A stretch of 33,321 nt of DNA, from positions 1 to 33,321 of the forward strand of contig CAJWCU010000030.1 of the NCBI GenBank assembly GCA_913030825.1. The letters are read 5' to 3'. The notes beneath the pieces are model-generated. The model searched no databases. It saw nothing but the letters and a program-made list of their open reading frames with translations, and had not been told where the DNA came from. Shown piece by piece: positions 27,323 to 33,321 of the stretch. A program made the position numbers and the translations under genes. How positions within the stretch are numbered: position 1 is the stretch's first letter; each line of letters starts with the position of its first letter. This DNA is from an uncultured Rhodospirillaceae bacterium. GTDB lineage: Bacteria > Pseudomonadota > Alphaproteobacteria > Rhodospirillales > Casp-alpha2.

Positions 27323-28258
27323 ATGCCCCTGATGACCGCCGTGAAAGGTTCCAGCGCGCCCGGCCGCGCCATCGCCCTGATGATGGCGGGGGGCATGCTC
27401 CTGACCATGAACGACGCGGTCATGAAGTGGCTGACCTCGGGCTATCCCGTGGGGCAGTTGTTGTTCACCCGCGCGATGTTTTCCTTTCTCATCATTGCGG
27501 TCTTCGTGCGCTTCTACGGCGGGCTCAACAGTCTTCGAATTTACAATGCGCGCCTGCATGTCGTGCGGGGGGTGGTTGTCGTCTTTGGCACCTACGCCTT
27601 CGTTACCGGCTTGCAGTATCTGACCCTGGCCCAGGCGATTTCCGTCGTCTTTGCCGGGCCGCTGTTCGTGACGGCCCTGGCGCCCGTGATGATCGGCGAG
27701 CCCGTGGGTTGGCGGCGGTGGGCGGCCGTCCTGGCCGGGTTCACCGGCGTCATGATCGTCGTCCGCCCCGGCAGCGACGCCATGCAATGGGCGGCGATCT
27801 TTCCGCTGGCTTCCGCCATGTTCGGCGCCGTGCGTGACCTGGTGACCCGGGGGGCGACCTCGACGGAACATTCGAACGCGCTTCTGACCACCAGTACCGC
27901 CGCCGCTGCCATCGGCGGGCTCTGCACGTTGCCCTGGGGCTGGGCGCCGGTCACGCCGAACGATTTGGGCCTGATGGCCTTGTCGGGCTTTCTGATGGGC
28001 GGGGCTTATTTCCTGATCATCGAAAGCTTCCGCTTCGGCGAGGCGGGCCTGGTCGTGCCGTTCAAATATTTCAACATGGTCTTTGCCGTCGGCCTGGGCT
28101 TCATCCTGTGGGGGGATTTGCCGGATGCCTGGACCTGGGCGGGATCGGCCGTGCTGATTTCCAGCGGATTGTACATCCTGCACCGCGAGCGGATGCGCGG
28201 CGCCGTGCCGACGCCGCCGCCTGACCCGCACGGCATGGGGCCGTCGGGCCGGGCCTGA
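27323..28258 (+). CDS. EamA/DMT-superfamily transporter (copy 2)
   Basis: This is a 311-aa inner-membrane carrier with about ten spans in two EamA repeats. It is paralogous to the DMT gene upstream of the SpmAB-like gene. Both begin with a KGS-x-APGRAIAL segment, both contain IGE-x-VGWRRW-x-AV-x-AGF in the first half, and both finish with TWAGS and SGLYILHRE. A short Pro-rich C-terminal tail (TPPPDPHGMG) follows. Its 72-nt upstream spacer suggests it is read with the preceding two genes. It ends 30 nt from the convergent Sel1 gene. Substrate unknown. Confidence 0.9.
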   Translation: MPLMTAVKGSSAPGRAIALMMAGGMLLTMNDAVMKWLTSGYPVGQLLFTRAMFSFLIIAVFVRFYGGLNSLRIYNARLHVVRGVVVVFGTYAFVTGLQYLTLAQAISVVFAGPLFVTALAPVMIGEPVGWRRWAAVLAGFTGVMIVVRPGSDAMQWAAIFPLASAMFGAVRDLVTRGATSTEHSNALLTTSTAAAAIGGLCTLPWGWAPVTPNDLGLMALSGFLMGGAYFLIIESFRFGEAGLVVPFKYFNMVFAVGLGFILWGDLPDAWTWAGSAVLISSGLYILHRERMRGAVPTPPPDPHGMGPSGRA

Positions 28259-28288
28259 TCGGGCTTCGCTGGGCGCTTCGGGGCCCGG

Positions 28289-29617
28289 TTATTTCGTGGG
28301 GGCGATCTCGATCGGTGTGCCGCCGGGGCCGGCCGGCGAGTTGGCGGGCAGGCCGCTGTCGAAGGTCGGGGCCGCCGGCTTGGTGACGTCGGCGGGCAGG
28401 GCTTTCTTCAACGCGTCGCGGGCGACGATGGCTTTCTGGTCGCCGTTCTCGGCGGCGGCGCTGATCCATTTGTAGGCCAGCCGGTCGTCCTTGGGCACGC
28501 CTTGGCCGTTGTAATACAGGATGCCCAGGTTGTACTGGGCGGCGGCGTTGCTTTTCTCCGCGGCGCGGCCGAACCATTCGGCGGCCTTGGCATAGTCTTT
28601 GGCGACGCCGGTGCCGTTGTAATGCATGACGCCGATGGAATACTGCGCCCCCGGATGGCCGCCGATGGCGGCCTGGGCGAACAGGCGGGCGGCCTCGGCC
28701 TTTTCTTCCTGGGTCTTGGCGTTGGCGAACAGGGCCAAGGCACGTTTGTAGGTCAGGTCGGCCTCGGCGATCCGCTCTTCGGCCGTGGCCGGCGGCGGCG
28801 CGGCAGGGGTTTCGGCGGCGGGCGGCACGGCGGCGGTTTCCTGTGCCGGTTCGGGGGCGGCGGGCGCCGGTTCGGCAGCCTCGGCCGCCGGGGCCGGCGG
28901 GGTGTTCAGGTCCATGGGTTTGTCCGTGGCTTCAGGTGCGGCGGGTGCTGCCGGTTCGGCGGGCGCCATCGGCTCGGCGGACGGCGAGGCCTCGGCCATG
29001 GGTTTTTCTTCGGCGGCGGGCTCCGGCATGGTGGCGGGGCTGTCGGGCATCGTGTCCGGCGTTTCTGGCATGGCTACTGCGGTTTCACCACCGCCCTGGG
29101 GCTGCTCGCCGCCTGCGCGCTGAATATCGGACGGCAGGCTCTCGCCGTCCGGCTGCGGTTCGGCCATTTGCTGATCGGGCCGGGCCTCCGGGGCCGTGGT
29201 TTCAGGCTGAGTGCCTTCGGCCATCATAGGGGCGTCGGTCTTTTCCTCGCCATGGGGCTCCTTGGGATCGTCGGGCCGCGCCATGGGTTCGGTCTGGGTG
29301 ACGTGGCGAACGCGCGGCAGATTGCGCGTCACCTGATCCGTCAGGTTCAAATCGAAGGTGTCCCGGGTGTCCCACCAGATGGAGCGCGCGACGAACACGG
29401 CGTCGGCGGGATGAATGTCGGCCTTGTCCTTGATACGGGCCTTCATGTCCAAAGCCTTGGCGATCTGTGCCTCGGGCAGCCCGGCCGACCGCAATTGCGA
29501 GGCAAAGGCGTCATCATCATAGAAAATAGCCAAGCCGATCCCCGCCCCAACGGCGACGATCAACAGCAGGATGAAACCGATCAACAGTTGCCCGAGCGGA
29601 CCTCTGCGCTTCGCCAT
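28289..29617 (-). CDS. Membrane-anchored Sel1-repeat protein with long Pro/Ala/Glu linker
   Basis: This is a 442-aa protein. A short basic N terminus and one membrane span (about 10-31, LLIGFILLLIVAVGAGIGLAI) suggest a type II anchor with the rest in the periplasm. After a small region of about 70 residues comes a low-complexity linker of some 180 residues rich in Pro, Ala, Glu and Met (repeated PEPAAEE-, PAEPAAPAAPEA-like units). Sel1/TPR-like repeats near the C terminus follow (GAQYSIGVMHYNGTGVAKD, AAQYNLGILYYNGQGVPKD). Sel1 repeats mediate protein-protein contact; the linker could span toward peptidoglycan or the outer membrane. Start chosen for a perfect GGAGGG 8 nt upstream of ATG. No partner is evident. 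Confidence 0.87.
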   Translation of the reverse strand: MAKRRGPLGQLLIGFILLLIVAVGAGIGLAIFYDDDAFASQLRSAGLPEAQIAKALDMKARIKDKADIHPADAVFVARSIWWDTRDTFDLNLTDQVTRNLPRVRHVTQTEPMARPDDPKEPHGEEKTDAPMMAEGTQPETTAPEARPDQQMAEPQPDGESLPSDIQRAGGEQPQGGGETAVAMPETPDTMPDSPATMPEPAAEEKPMAEASPSAEPMAPAEPAAPAAPEATDKPMDLNTPPAPAAEAAEPAPAAPEPAQETAAVPPAAETPAAPPPATAEERIAEADLTYKRALALFANAKTQEEKAEAARLFAQAAIGGHPGAQYSIGVMHYNGTGVAKDYAKAAEWFGRAAEKSNAAAQYNLGILYYNGQGVPKDDRLAYKWISAAAENGDQKAIVARDALKKALPADVTKPAAPTFDSGLPANSPAGPGGTPIEIAPTK

Positions 29618-29703
29618 GCGGCGATCCCTCCTTCGCCGAAGCACCTAATCGTTTTAATCTAATGTGTTTTTTCGGCGCGTGGAACCCGCCATCGGTGATA
29701 AGC

Positions 29704-29755
29704 GTCATCGCCCCGCAGCTAAAGGAGCCACGGGGCGATGACCTATACGATAGGT
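29704..29755 (-). terminator. Perfect 12-bp stem-loop and adjacent small dyad downstream of the ThDP enzyme gene
   Basis: GTCATCGCCCCG (29704-29715) pairs perfectly with 29731-29742 around a 15-nt loop, in the gap 3' of the minus-strand ThDP enzyme gene. ACCTAT-ACG-ATAGGT (29741-29755) forms a second perfect small hairpin just before it in the direction of transcription. Neither is followed by a T-run on the minus strand. They may act as a 3' stabilising or Rho-linked end. Confidence 0.5.
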
Positions 29756-29774
29756 TCAGGGACTTTAGTGGTCC

Positions 29775-31451
29775 TTAGGCCCCCTTGGCTTCGGCCTGGG
29801 CACGCAGCGCCGACAGCGTCGTCGAGGGCGTAATCGCGTCCGGATCGGTGCGCAATTCGATCAAAGCCAGCGAATCGGCGGCCTGGGCGCGGGCGAAAGC
29901 ATCCGCGAACTGGCTCGTTTCGGTGACCAGTTCACCGGTCCCGCCATAGGCCTTGGCCAGCGCTACGAAATCCGGGTTGGCCAGGCCGGTGCCGGACACG
30001 CGGTTCGGATAATCCCGTTCCTGATGCATGCGGATGGTCCCGTACATGCCGTTGTTGACGACGATGAAGATGACCTTGGCGTTGTATTGCGCCGCCGTCG
30101 CCAGTTCCTGGCCGGTCATCAGGAAACAGCCGTCACCGGCGAAGGCGACGACGTCCCGGTCGGGATGGCGCAGCTTGGCCGCGACCGCCGCCGGCACGCC
30201 GTAGCCCATGGATCCCGACGTCGGCGCCAATTGCGTCGCGTATCCCCGGTAGCGGTAGAACCGGTGAATCCAGGCTGTGTAGTTGCCGGCGCCGTTGCAG
30301 ATCATGGCGGTCGGCGGCAATTCGTCGCGCAGCCAGGAAACGATTTCACCCAGTTGCACGTCGCCGGGAACCGGCGCGGGTTCGGTCCAGGCGAGATACT
30401 CGCCATGCGCGCCGCCGGCCCAGTTGTCCCAGCGGCCCGTCACCGGCTCCATCGCCCGGGCGGCGGCGGCGAAGCCGGGCATGCCGGAATTAATCGGCAG
30501 GGTGGCGCGGTAAACGCGGCCCAATTCCTCTGCCCCCGGATGGATATGGACCAGGCGTTGCTTGGGCTCGGGGATGTCGATCAGGGTATAGCCGCCGGTC
30601 GTCATCTCGCCCAGGCGCGGCCCGGCGGCGATCAAAAGGTCCGATGTCCGGACCCGTTCCGCCAGTTTCGGGTTGATGCCGATGCCGACGTCGCCGGCAT
30701 AGAGCGGATGGTCGTTGGGGATCAGGTCCTGGCGGCGGAACGAGACGCCGGTCGGGATATTGTTGGCTTCGGCGAAGGCGACGATGTCCTTCGCACCCTG
30801 TTCGGTCCAGCTGCCGCCGCCCAGCATCAAGAAGGGACGTTCGGCCTCGGCCAGCATGGCGCGAAGCTCGCCCATTTGCTCCGGCCCCGGATGGGCCTGG
30901 ATGACATGGGCGGGGCCGGGGATGGTGACGGGTTCGGCCACTTCCTCGGTCAGCATGTCTTCGGGCAGGGCGATCACCACCGGGCCCGGACGGCCCGACA
31001 TGGCGACGTGGAAGGCATGACTGATGTATTCGGGCATGCGTGCCGGGTCTTCGACCTGGGCGACCCATTTCGCCATCTGGCCGAACATGCGGCGGTAATC
31101 GATTTCCTGAAAGGCTTCGCGTTCGACCTGATGGCGCGCGACTTGGCCGATGAACAGGATCATCGGCGTCGAATCCTGAAACGCGATATGGACCCCGGCG
31201 GAGGCGTTGGTCGCACCCGGACCGCGCGTTACGAAGCAGATGCCGGGCTTGCCGGTCATTTGGCCGTCGGCCTCTGCCATGATGGCGGCCCCGCCTTCCT
31301 GGCGGCAGACGACGAGATCGATGCCCGGTGCATCGACCATGGCGTCCAGCACGGCGAGATAGCTCTCGCCCGGCACGAGAAAGGCGCGGTCCACCCCGTT
31401 GGAGACCAGCGTTTCGACCAGGAGCCGCGCTCCCGTTTGACCTTGTGGCAT
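29775..31451 (-). CDS. Thiamine-diphosphate enzyme of the acetolactate synthase (IlvB-like) family
   Basis: This is a 558-aa ThDP-dependent enzyme acting on 2-oxo acids or related acyl donors. The N-terminal PYR domain has catalytic E52 (CRQEGGAAIMAEADG) and RGPGATNA. The middle DHP-like domain is followed by a C-terminal PP domain with the ThDP/Mg2+ motif starting GDG at 439-441 and ending in N466-N467 (FIVVNNGMYGTIRMHQ). No IlvN-type regulatory subunit is adjacent, so it is probably a paralogue with a catabolic role (carboligase or decarboxylase), not the biosynthetic enzyme. ATG chosen for GAGGAAA 7-8 nt upstream; a GTG five codons earlier is possible. It shares a strand and a 37-nt gap with the zinc-ribbon gene. 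Confidence 0.9.
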   Translation of the reverse strand: MPQGQTGARLLVETLVSNGVDRAFLVPGESYLAVLDAMVDAPGIDLVVCRQEGGAAIMAEADGQMTGKPGICFVTRGPGATNASAGVHIAFQDSTPMILFIGQVARHQVEREAFQEIDYRRMFGQMAKWVAQVEDPARMPEYISHAFHVAMSGRPGPVVIALPEDMLTEEVAEPVTIPGPAHVIQAHPGPEQMGELRAMLAEAERPFLMLGGGSWTEQGAKDIVAFAEANNIPTGVSFRRQDLIPNDHPLYAGDVGIGINPKLAERVRTSDLLIAAGPRLGEMTTGGYTLIDIPEPKQRLVHIHPGAEELGRVYRATLPINSGMPGFAAAARAMEPVTGRWDNWAGGAHGEYLAWTEPAPVPGDVQLGEIVSWLRDELPPTAMICNGAGNYTAWIHRFYRYRGYATQLAPTSGSMGYGVPAAVAAKLRHPDRDVVAFAGDGCFLMTGQELATAAQYNAKVIFIVVNNGMYGTIRMHQERDYPNRVSGTGLANPDFVALAKAYGGTGELVTETSQFADAFARAQAADSLALIELRTDPDAITPSTTLSALRAQAEAKGA

Positions 31452-31488
31452 GTTCTGTTTCCTCACCGGATTCCCGGATTTTCTGTTG

Positions 31489-31689
31489 TTAGTCGGTCAG
31501 CCCCGGTCCCTGTCTTAGCGAAAGTTCATCGCCGGGGGAAGCGGACTCGACCGGGCAGGCCGTCTCGCCGGAACAGCAGGGATCGACGTTCTGGCCGCAG
31601 ACCCGGCATTGGACGTGGCCGTGCACGGCGACCTGTTCGGACGGCTGATGGCACATGGGACAGCGCCAGGGGGAGATGGCTGAGGACAT
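31489..31689 (-). CDS. Small zinc-ribbon protein
   Basis: This is a 66-aa protein with a likely zinc-binding core: C10-P-M-C13 and C28-R-V-C31, separated by VAVHGHV. NVDPCCSGE and a further C45 follow. The ribbon occupies residues 8-45; the tail is acidic and unstructured. GGAGCGAG precedes the ATG. It leads the two-gene minus-strand unit with the ThDP enzyme. The GHVQCRVCGQNVDPCC pattern seems conserved among small alphaproteobacterial hypothetical proteins (recall, unchecked). Function unknown; a metal-binding adaptor or nucleic-acid-binding role is possible. Confidence 0.75.
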   Translation of the reverse strand: MSSAISPWRCPMCHQPSEQVAVHGHVQCRVCGQNVDPCCSGETACPVESASPGDELSLRQGPGLTD

Positions 31690-31713
31690 GGGCTCGCTCC
31701 GGCAAGAAATGGG

Positions 31714-31734
31714 GACGGATTGTGTACAATCGTC
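31714..31734. promoter_or_regulatory. Operator-like dyad between zinc-ribbon and dienelactone hydrolase genes
   Basis: GATTGT-GT-ACAATC is a perfect 6-bp dyad. GACG and CGTC extend it on either side after one bulged base. It sits in a divergent promoter region, 25 nt from the zinc-ribbon ATG and about 130 nt from the hydrolase ATG. TTGT-N2-ACAA resembles operators of FCD-type GntR regulators. No such regulator gene is in the window. Confidence 0.5.
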
Positions 31735-31860
31735 GCCCCAAAGCGGTGACAGAGGCCAGCCCGGAAATTAAGATGCCCGCACGCGGGTGCGTTGCGCCCA
31801 CCCGGCCATCGACAGCCGGGCCGAAAACCGACACGAATCGAAAGGGAGGCTCGCGATCAC

Positions 31861-32556
31861 ATGAGCGGCAAGGAAATCAACATTCAGGCATCGGACGGCG
31901 GCAGCTTCATGGGCTATTTGGCCATGCCGGAAAGCGGCACGGGGCCGGGCGTCGTGGTCATTCAGGAAATCTTCGGCGTCAACGCCGTGATGCGCGAAAT
32001 CACCGACAGCTGGGCGGCGGCGGGCTATGTCGCCCTTTGCCCCGATATCTTCTGGCGCCAGGAGCCGGGTATTCAACTGACCGACCAGACGGAAGCCGAA
32101 TGGGCCCGTGCGTTCGAACTGTTCAACGGCTTCGACCTGGACAAGGGCGTCGACGACCTGGAAGCGACGGCCCAGGCGCTGCGCGGGGTCGAGGGCTGCA
32201 CAGGCAAGGTCGGCTCGGTCGGGTTCTGTCTGGGCGGGCGGCTCGCCTTCCTGACGGCGACGCGGACTAGCATCGACGCCGCCGTCGGCTACTATGGCGT
32301 GATGCTGCCGGAACACACGGGGGAAGAGCTGAAAGCCCCGGTTCTCCTGCATATCCCGACCGAGGACGAATTCGTGCCGAAGGACCAGCAAGCCGCCGTG
32401 CATGCGGCGCTCGACGGCAATCCGAAGGCGACGCTTTACGACTACGAAGGTCAGGATCACGCCTTCGCCCGCGTCGGCGGCAAGCATTACGACAAGGCGT
32501 CGGCCGACTTGGCGTTGCAGCGGTCGCTTGATTTCTTCAAAAGCACCATCGGTTAG
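31861..32556 (+). CDS. Dienelactone hydrolase family protein
   Basis: This is a 231-aa alpha/beta hydrolase of usual length for the family. The catalytic triad appears as C123 (GFCLGGRLAF), D169 (TEDEF) and H200 (GQDHAFAR), nearly the spacing of the Pseudomonas enzyme (C123, D171, H202). E36-like oxyanion/activating context is seen in VIQEIFGVN. Carboxymethylenebutenolidase activity is the prototype, but many homologues outside catechol pathways act on other esters or lactones, and no chlorocatechol genes are near. GGGAGG precedes the ATG by 11 nt; the frame is open upstream but lacks family sequence. A strong intrinsic terminator lies about 140 nt past the stop. Confidence 0.93.
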   Translation: MSGKEINIQASDGGSFMGYLAMPESGTGPGVVVIQEIFGVNAVMREITDSWAAAGYVALCPDIFWRQEPGIQLTDQTEAEWARAFELFNGFDLDKGVDDLEATAQALRGVEGCTGKVGSVGFCLGGRLAFLTATRTSIDAAVGYYGVMLPEHTGEELKAPVLLHIPTEDEFVPKDQQAAVHAALDGNPKATLYDYEGQDHAFARVGGKHYDKASADLALQRSLDFFKSTIG

Positions 32557-32610
32557 GTCTTTTGAAATCAATGGGTTATCGGGCCTGGGACTCGTATTAT
32601 TAGAATTATT

Positions 32611-32633
32611 CAATGCAAGTGACTCTCATCACA
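32611..32633 (+). promoter_or_regulatory. Weak Fur-box-like sequence
   Basis: AATGCAAGTGACTCTCATCA has some likeness to Fur sites of the TGCAAATGATTCTCATT kind (recalled pattern). It lies in an AT-richer patch after the hydrolase gene and about 65 nt before an intrinsic terminator. No promoter can be fixed, and the likeness may be chance. Confidence 0.25.
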
Positions 32634-32694
32634 GCATCGCCGGGCCCGATTTCCTATAACAGGCATCAGATGAGATTCACTCTTTACCTAATCC

Positions 32695-32729
32695 ACACCG
32701 GGCCGGCCGCACCGCCCGGTGTTTTTTTT
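32695..32729 (+). terminator. Strong Rho-independent terminator
   Basis: ACACCGGGC and GCCCGGTGT form a perfect 9-bp stem around a 10-nt loop, running directly into eight T. It would end plus-strand transcription from the hydrolase gene, or from a short transcript starting in the spacer. Confidence 0.9.
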
Positions 32730-32792
32730 GGCTGAATTTCATCGGCAGGCGTATTATGGGCTATCTATTAACCATAAAACCGAAGCCACGAC

Positions 32793-33002
32793 ATGGCCGC
32801 ACCCGCGCCGTCTTTCGCCCCCGACCTTCCGTCCGATCCAAATTTCGCACCTTCGGTGCCGGCGAACCCGCGCGTCGGGCGGATCAGCCCGCAGCTGCGC
32901 GCCCATGTTCATCACCTGGTCGAAACCTATCCGGCGGAGACGGTCCGCGTGATCCGCGAATGGATGGCGGAAGGGGGGAGTGCGGGGCGTTTCCGGCACT
33001 GA
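32793..33002 (+). CDS. Very small protein with a FliF-tail-like C terminus
   Basis: This is a 69-aa hydrophilic protein. The first 30 residues are Pro/Ala-rich and likely disordered (MAAPAPSFAPDLPSDPN). Residues 30-60 form a helical segment, VGRISPQLRAHVHHLVETYP then AETVRVIREWMAEGG. The latter resembles the FliG-binding tail of the flagellar M-ring protein FliF (LVE-x-x-P-E-x-x-x-x-x-IR-x-W pattern, recalled). There are no flagellar genes in the window. The ribosome-binding site is poor, and overlapping frames are also open, so the call rests on codon pattern and the tail likeness. Confidence 0.55.
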   Translation: MAAPAPSFAPDLPSDPNFAPSVPANPRVGRISPQLRAHVHHLVETYPAETVRVIREWMAEGGSAGRFRH

Positions 33003-33073
33003 GCATTTGCATCTCGCGCGATCCCGGCTAAAAACCCTGCACACCCATCCGCACCAGCAGGAGCCCGACCGTC

Positions 33074-33321
33074 TTGCCCGATACCAACGCCCCCGCCATC
33101 GATCTGAAGGATCCCGCCGCCTTTTCCTGGTGGACGGATGTCTCCATCCGCTTTTCCGATCAAGATTCCAATGCCCACGTCAACAACACGTCTTTCGCCC
33201 AGTATTGCGAGGCGGGCCGGGTGGACTACCTGAGCGCCATGCGCCGTCATTTGGGGATCGAGCCGCGCTCGGCCATCGTCAGCGTGCAGATCAGCTACGT
33301 CAATCAGCTCCACTATCCCGG
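33074..33321 (+). CDS. Hotdog-fold acyl-CoA thioesterase (4HBT family), 5' part
   Basis: The first 82 codons of a thioesterase, cut by the window end. The 4HBT signature is clear: WTDVSIRFSDQDSNAHVNNTSFAQYCEAGRVDYL in pieces (IRFSDQDSNAHVNN, with catalytic Asp and the following N/H, and FAQYCEAGRVDYL), then SAIVSVQISYVNQL. It would hydrolyse acyl-CoA thioesters in the cytosol. The start is TTG with AGGAG 10 nt upstream; a stop codon lies in frame 45 nt before it and no ATG or GTG intervenes. Confidence 0.88.
   Translation, partial: MPDTNAPAIDLKDPAAFSWWTDVSIRFSDQDSNAHVNNTSFAQYCEAGRVDYLSAMRRHLGIEPRSAIVSVQISYVNQLHYP

Noticed and set aside
24957-28258. The two DMT genes considered as boundaries of an inserted mobile segment
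   Set aside because: They are diverged paralogues, not near-identical direct repeats, and no transposase, integrase or target-site duplication is visible.
28502-29662. A glycine-rich plus-strand frame resembling a low-complexity secreted protein
   Set aside because: It is the complement of the Pro/Ala-rich Sel1 linker; Gly richness follows from the GC-rich codons on the other strand.
30024-32270. A 748-codon plus-strand frame across the ThDP enzyme, zinc ribbon and hydrolase region
   Set aside because: It crosses three genes with intact motifs and two promoters, and its product is composition-driven without any recognisable motif.

Overview
The window is GC-rich DNA with tightly packed genes, several GTG and TTG starts, and proteins that look alphaproteobacterial. 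The best guess is a Rhodospirillales-like, possibly marine, free-living alphaproteobacterium. This rests on recall of family resemblance; there is no rRNA or marker gene here to settle it. I see no insertion sequence, integrase, tRNA, CRISPR array or replication origin.

Left block (1-8150): an organophosphonate-type uptake and catabolism locus. It holds an enolase-superfamily enzyme, a convergent LysR regulator resembling the aminoethylphosphonate-associated group, a complete PhnD-PhnC-PhnE-PhnE ABC importer, and a zinc-dependent dehydrogenase resembling the phosphonate-associated HpnZ group. No C-P lyase, PhnW, PhnX, PhnA, PhnY or PhnZ gene lies in the window. A metallo-beta-lactamase-fold protein of the persulfide dioxygenase type follows.

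Middle-left (8251-12104): a small exported protein, a transglutaminase-like protein, and a minus-strand trio of aldehyde ferredoxin oxidoreductase (tungsten/molybdenum-pterin enzyme), its own MoaD-like sulfur carrier, and a DUF333-type lipoprotein.

Centre (12314-21738): a signalling island of six genes on the plus strand. It has two hybrid histidine kinases ending in nearly matching HPt domains, a bacteriohemerythrin, a third membrane kinase, a CheY/Rcp1-like single-domain regulator, and a REC-histidine kinase. No protein in the island has a DNA-binding, GGDEF or other recognisable output domain. The first and third kinases have different cytoplasmic parts but share an extracytoplasmic region. 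It is marked by GYxxFIHxFKNxVLR and, about 72 residues later, DDxPA. I do not recognise this region as a named domain, and it is the best candidate for something undescribed.

Right (21780-33321): a MaeB-type malic enzyme, a glycerophosphodiester phosphodiesterase, and a fused SpmA-SpmB-like membrane protein set between two paralogous EamA/DMT transporters. Then come a Sel1-repeat protein with a long Pro/Ala/Glu linker, a ThDP-dependent acetolactate-synthase-like enzyme with a small zinc-ribbon protein, a dienelactone hydrolase, a very small protein and the start of a hotdog thioesterase. Three well-separated intergenic regions (lysR/phnD, aor/kinase, zinc ribbon/dienelactone hydrolase) carry near-identical 12-bp dyads of the form ATTRTRTACRAT. 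These may be operators of one regulator, or in part -10 elements.
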